Positions 17,403 to 20,866 of a DNA stretch of 20,866 nucleotides are shown here, piece by piece (within the stretch, counting starts at the first letter, position 1; every line of letters begins with the position of its first letter). The notes under the pieces were generated by a model that saw only the letters and a list, made by a program, of their open reading frames with translations, was not told the origin of the DNA and searched no databases. Both the position numbers and the translations under genes were made by a program. Source of the DNA: Acanthamoeba lenticulata (taxonomy: Eukaryota > Discosea > Longamoebia > Acanthamoebidae); NCBI GenBank assembly GCA_002179805.1, contig NAVB01002155.1:1-20866 (forward strand), read 5' to 3'.

Positions 17403-18341
17403 ATGTCAAGCTGTCCGCATTGGTGCTCACGACAATGTTGGGCCTTCGTGGCCATGCTCTTTGCCACAGTTTTCCTCATTGTGGCTCTGGCGCTCCCCTG
17501 GTATGGAATCATTGAGAGGGGCACCTACAACGTTCCTGGTAAGAACGAAACAGGTGAAGGTGATCTTGTGTCTTCCTTCTACTGGACCGGCTACGTTGTT
17601 TTTCTCAACCCCAGTACGCCGCGCCCTCAAATCACCCCTTAATCTCTCCCTGATAATTAATTGTGAAGACGGCTGCTCATCATTCGCGATACCGCGCAGA
17701 GTCGGGCGATGATATCCAACAGTCCTTCTCATGGGACGACCTACAGAAGGTCTCGACCAAGTCCTCCGACAGCCCCCAGACGGTCTACTTTGCCTGCATG
17801 GCGCTGGCTGGCGTGGCGCTCGTGCTTTCCATCCTCGTGGCTTGCCTTATCTTTTGCTGCCTCATGAACCGCGGCGCGCGGATCAATCTCGAGTCTGAGT
17901 GCGGAAGCTGCCCTAAGTGGTTCATCTTTGGCACGGCCACCGTCGCCTTCTTCGTTTCCATCGCCGCCTGGGGCGCACTCTTCACCTTTCCCTCAGCTCT
18001 GGAAGACGACGACTTCCTCAAGTGTGGTGGTACGCTACGTCATCACTGCTTCAACTTTATTCTTCCCCATGTTCGTCTAACGTGACTTTCACATGTCGGG
18101 CAGGCCGCTACTGGTGCGACTCCTTTGTGGGCACCCAGAACGTCAACGGCTCCGAGTTGTACTGGGCTCCCAGTGCGTCATCTCCTCTACTTCTTCGTCC
18201 TCCACCACTTCATGAGTGCTCATGTGGAGGAGCGCAGGCGTCGGGTGGGTGTTTGCTGTGTTGTCTTCGGCGTCGCTCCTGGTTGGGGCCTTCCTCGCCG
18301 TCCTCGTCCCGCGTGTACACCAGTACACGCTCATCAACTAA
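17403..18341 (+). CDS. Four-transmembrane protein, four exons
   Basis: Exons 17403-17613, 17700-18029, 18104-18172 and 18238-18341 give 237 residues. All three introns are phase 1 (donors GTACGC, GTACGC, GTGCGT). Four hydrophobic helices are clear: WAFVAMLFATVFLIVALALP, FACMALAGVALVLSILVACL, FIFGTATVAFFVSIAAWGAL and VFAVLSSASLLVGAFLAVLV. The loop after the first helix is long, with an NET sequon. The loop after the third holds Cys residues (KCGGRYWCDSF) and an NGS sequon, so both loops probably face outside and the termini the cytosol. This topology resembles claudin/tetraspan-like membrane proteins, but I see no diagnostic CCG tetraspanin or claudin signature, so the family is left open. The Cys-rich N-terminus (MSSCPHWCSRQC) could be palmitoylated. 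The first acceptor (GCGCAG at 17699) was chosen over GTGAAG at 17670 for phase reasons. Confidence 0.75.
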
Positions 18342-18690
18342 GAAGAGTCTTCAACCTACATGTGCAGGCTGCGAGCAAGGTATGACCTGCCCTTCTCTTG
18401 CCCCTTCCTCCCACTTGGTGTCCGCTCATCATCTTCAACCCCACGCTACGCAACTGCAGAGCTTTGCTGCGTGGCTGGCACGAAACGCTTTCGGAAACGA
18501 TTTGGTTCTGGCGCTTGAAACAGTTGAAAAAGTTTTGAAAACAATTTGGGACCACCCGCGGACGATGACGAGTTTTGGCGGAGCCGGGCGCGAACGGTGA
18601 TCTCGCACGGTAGACAGGGATGGATGGACGGACTTTTGGGGTTGTTTGGTAAAATTCAAGTTCGCACAAACACACACGGGCCGCAGCACC
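18342..18690. other. Intergenic region upstream of the SANT gene
   Basis: 349 bp containing the 3' flank of the membrane-protein gene and the 5' region of the SANT gene. No AATAAA and no clear TATA box are seen. An A/T-richer stretch with TTGAAAA-like repeats lies at about 18515-18545, and GGTAAAATTC lies about 40 nt before the ATG. I see no gene. Confidence 0.4.
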
Positions 18691-20643
18691 ATGGACATAC
18701 TCTCGCTACTCACTCAGCAGGGCGGAGGAGACGCCAGCGACGACGACCTGGCGGCCGAGGCGGCACAGTCTCTGTTTTTCAGACCCCCAACGGCGGCGAC
18801 CAAGATGGAGGTACTGGGGGAGGAGGAGATGCGAGCGGATCTCGACGACGGGGCAACGGATTCAAAGGGAAGTGTAGTTGACGCTGGAGTCCTCTGCAGC
18901 CGTCAGCAGCAGCAGGAAGAGGGAGTGGAGCCGATAGGCGCCGTCGGATCCGAGAGTACCGAAGAACTGGAACCACCTTTCCTCGAACAATTTGAAGATG
19001 ACGATGCACAAGACGGAGATTTTCAGGCTGAGGTCGATTACAACGACGAAGACAACGACGAGGGAGACGAGGACTTTGTGGCCGGCCCTTCGCCCTCAAC
19101 TTCTTCACGCAAGAGACGACAGCCGCCAGGTCGGGCGAAGAAGGCTCCCGCAAGACGGAAGAGTGCTCCATCTGGTGCTGCTGCAGGGAAGAAGAAGACG
19201 GCGGCCACCACAAAGAGGGCCCCGAAACGACGAAGGAAGAGCGACGATGACTTTGAAGATGGAGGAGCCGGGGACGACTGGGGAGATGGAGATTACGTCG
19301 GCCCCACCGGTGGGAGTAGGCGCTCTCGTGATACTGTCACGAATTCAGCACAGCTCCCACTATCGTCTCCTCAGGACGAGGCACCCACATCGACTCGATC
19401 TACACGACCCACGTCTGCATCATCATCAACTACCACTACACAAACAACGCGAGCGCGCCTGCCGCCTTCGAGCGGGAACTGCCGCGTGGGGCGAACGTGT
19501 GGTGGCCAAGGGCCTCCGCTGACGCGGCTGCCCATGATTGCTCGTGAGGTGCTGCGACGCCTGCCACCTCCGCGGCCCGAGGTCGAGGGCATCGAGGCCC
19601 TGCCCTACGACCCGGCCGCCATCGAAGCGCTCGTGCTCGAGCTTGCCCTCGACCCAGCCCTCCACCAGTCGTCATCTTCTTCTTCACCATCCTCATCATC
19701 CTCGCCTGCAGCTTCTTCCTCTCCTCTACACGAAGTAGTACTAGAGGCAGAGCAAGAAGAAGACAACGAGAAGAGTTTGTCACCGCAGGGAGAGCAGCAG
19801 GATGAGCAGCAACAGCAACAAGACGATCCAAAGGACGCGAGTAGCAGCATCACCACCGCCAGTTCAAGTAGTGGCGAAGGTGGTGAGGGGGCTGAGGCCC
19901 CCAACAGCAACACCACAACCACTACGACTACAACTACGACTTCGACTACAAATAACGTCAACAAGAACAACAGCGAGGCCGAACGTCGCGTGGTGGCCGA
20001 GGCCCTGCGGCGGGTCGTGCAGTCCACGAGGGAGGAGGGGCGGCGCTACCGGCTGCCGCAGCGGGACGGGCATGACCGCAAGGCCGTGCTGGCCCTGTAC
20101 GAGGCGTTCCTCAACAGCCCCAAGCAGCAGAAGAAGCGGAGCTACCGCATGGAGGGCGCGACCGACCTGCGGAGCCTGTGGACCGAGGAGCGCATCGCGC
20201 GCTTCCAGACGGCCTTCCACAAGTACGGCTACGGCCCGACGTCCAACAGGAAGATCGCCGAGGCCATCGGGGAGGGCATCCACGCCAACCACGTCGCCGA
20301 CTTTAAGCGGCGCTACAAGAAGGTGCTCATCAAGGAGGGCCGGCTCGACGAGCTGCGATCGATCAGCGGCATCCGCGTGAAGAAGATCGAGCTCAAGATC
20401 CGCAAGCTCGAGCAGCAGAAGCAGCTCAAGTCCGCCAAGAAGCGCGCCCGCACGTCCAAGCGCGGCGGCGGCGCCGCTGCCGCCGCCACTGAGGAAGACG
20501 ACCTCGACGCGGCGACGGCCCAGCCCGAAGCGGCTGGCGAGACGATGATGACGGCGACGACAGAGACAACATCACCAGCTGCAGCGGCAGCAGTCGGGGC
20601 CGAGGCAAGCCCACAAGCCGACACGGCACCGGCCACGGCCTGA
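18691..20643 (+). CDS. SANT/Myb-like nuclear protein, low-complexity rich
   Basis: An intronless 650-residue protein. The start at 18691 is preferred to the in-frame ATG at 18646 because of its context (CACCATGG). The N-terminal third is very acidic (EQFEDDDAQDGDF, YNDEDNDEGDEDF), followed by basic patches that look like nuclear signals (RKRRQPPGRAKKAPARRK, KRAPKRRRK). Ser, Thr, Gln and Asn runs separate these from a conserved block (RRVVAEALRRVVQ onward). A SANT/Myb-like helix-turn-helix lies at about residues 496-546: LWTEERIARFQTAFHKYGYG, then RKIAEAIGEGIHANHVADF. Its first Trp is kept; the later Trp positions of classic Myb repeats are replaced. A basic helix (RVKKIELKIRKLEQQKQL) and an Ala/Thr-rich tail follow. 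A chromatin or DNA-binding role is inferred; targets are unknown. Confidence 0.82.
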   Translation: MDILSLLTQQGGGDASDDDLAAEAAQSLFFRPPTAATKMEVLGEEEMRADLDDGATDSKGSVVDAGVLCSRQQQQEEGVEPIGAVGSESTEELEPPFLEQFEDDDAQDGDFQAEVDYNDEDNDEGDEDFVAGPSPSTSSRKRRQPPGRAKKAPARRKSAPSGAAAGKKKTAATTKRAPKRRRKSDDDFEDGGAGDDWGDGDYVGPTGGSRRSRDTVTNSAQLPLSSPQDEAPTSTRSTRPTSASSSTTTTQTTRARLPPSSGNCRVGRTCGGQGPPLTRLPMIAREVLRRLPPPRPEVEGIEALPYDPAAIEALVLELALDPALHQSSSSSSPSSSSSPAASSSPLHEVVLEAEQEEDNEKSLSPQGEQQDEQQQQQDDPKDASSSITTASSSSGEGGEGAEAPNSNTTTTTTTTTTSTTNNVNKNNSEAERRVVAEALRRVVQSTREEGRRYRLPQRDGHDRKAVLALYEAFLNSPKQQKKRSYRMEGATDLRSLWTEERIARFQTAFHKYGYGPTSNRKIAEAIGEGIHANHVADFKRRYKKVLIKEGRLDELRSISGIRVKKIELKIRKLEQQKQLKSAKKRARTSKRGGGAAAAATEEDDLDAATAQPEAAGETMMTATTETTSPAAAAAVGAEASPQADTAPATA

Positions 20644-20680
20644 GCGCGCGTGTGTCGTTGAATGCACATAATGATAATGG

Positions 20681-20694
20681 ATCATAATTATGAT
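20681..20694. repeat. Perfect 14-bp palindrome in the 3' UTR
   Basis: ATCATAATTATGAT is its own reverse complement. It lies 38 nt after the SANT gene stop, in an AT-rich stretch that leads to the poly(A) signal. Confidence 0.7.
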
Positions 20695-20705
20695 ACTTAA
20701 TGATA

Positions 20706-20711
20706 AATAAA
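20706..20711 (+). terminator. Poly(A) signal of the SANT gene
   Basis: AATAAA 63 nt after the stop at 20643, within a sharply AT-rich 3' UTR. Confidence 0.65.
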
Positions 20712-20778
20712 GTTACATATTCTATCATCATTCGCCACTTTTGTAGTCTCTACATTCTTCTTCCTCTTCTTCAAAACG

Positions 20779-20866
20779 CTAGTGGGGCTCCTGCGTGACG
20801 ACCAGCGGGACGAACATCGTCGATGCGGTCTGCAGTCGTTGCTCGATGTTGGGCGAATTCTCCCTT
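20779..20866 (-). CDS. C-terminal end of a gene cut by the window edge
   Basis: On the minus strand an open frame enters from the right edge and ends with TAG at 20779-20781. The last residues read IEQRLQTASTMFVPLVVTQEPH. The composition is protein-like and its 3' end converges on the SANT gene, which fits the compact layout here. The family cannot be told from about 28 residues. Confidence 0.4.
   Translation of the reverse strand, partial: RENSPNIEQRLQTASTMFVPLVVTQEPH

Noticed and set aside
14721..17712. Plus-strand frames antisense to the sedolisin gene
   Set aside because: They cross clear sedolisin exons with catalytic motifs on the minus strand and have no recognisable content of their own.
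20850..20866. Cloning-vector (TOPO-type) junction at the right edge, suggested by GGGCGAATTC
   Set aside because: The bases after GAATTC do not match the vector pattern, and the minus frame continues as plausible protein through the site.
1..20866. CRISPR arrays, tRNA or rRNA genes, transposon ends
   Set aside because: None was found by eye; the only spaced repeats are protein-coding ankyrin-like units and triplet microsatellites.

Overview
The window looks like nuclear DNA of a GC-rich, intron-rich, gene-dense protist, most likely an Acanthamoeba-type amoebozoan. The reasons are many short GT-AG introns (mostly 52-127 nt) with GTACGT/GTGCGT-like donors, TATA and AATAAA signals close to the genes, TCA/TCG/AAG triplet-rich introns, and long proteins built from WLHANGCPWD-type ankyrin-like repeats. 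That combination is familiar from Acanthamoeba and from giant viruses of amoebae. The assignment is by recognition only. All exon models were spliced by hand and checked for frame closure; none has transcript support.

Layout, left to right. Positions 1-640 hold decayed sequence, including a short remnant resembling the 3' end of the acetyltransferase gene found further on. At 823-2249 (+) is an unrecognised protein followed directly by, or spliced to, a block-charged Lys/Asp low-complexity segment, with a poly(A) signal at 2306. A four-exon NAD(P)-dependent aldehyde dehydrogenase runs from 4201 to 2487 (-). Next come three minus-strand genes: an intronless F-box-like/ankyrin-like repeat gene (4597-5985) with a decayed 3' tail, a three-exon GNAT acetyltransferase (6141-7561), and a second intronless ankyrin-like paralogue (7782-9347). 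The two paralogues are almost identical over 169 bp at their 5' ends but diverged elsewhere.

The plus-strand gene at 9669-14386 has 21 predicted exons and encodes about 1016 residues. Its N-terminal half consists of three copies of a helical module encoded by exons of exactly 133, 59 and 127 nt with identical intron phases. In the third copy the 59- and 127-nt exons are fused into one exon of 186 nt. I recognise neither the module nor the C-terminal half, and this is the best candidate here for an undescribed protein family. Convergent to it is a 12-exon secreted sedolisin (tripeptidyl-peptidase I type, 14514-17255, -) with all its catalytic residues. This gene shares a 147-bp divergent promoter region with a four-exon, four-transmembrane protein (17403-18341, +). 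A SANT/Myb-like nuclear protein (18691-20643, +) follows, and the C-terminal end of one more minus-strand gene is cut by the right edge.

The genes are not an operon and mostly look functionally unrelated: metabolism, secreted or lysosomal proteolysis, membrane, chromatin, and repeat-protein adaptors. The local theme is repeat expansion, seen as 27-residue ankyrin-like repeats, the exon-coded helical module, charged-block codon repeats, and triplet repeats inside introns.
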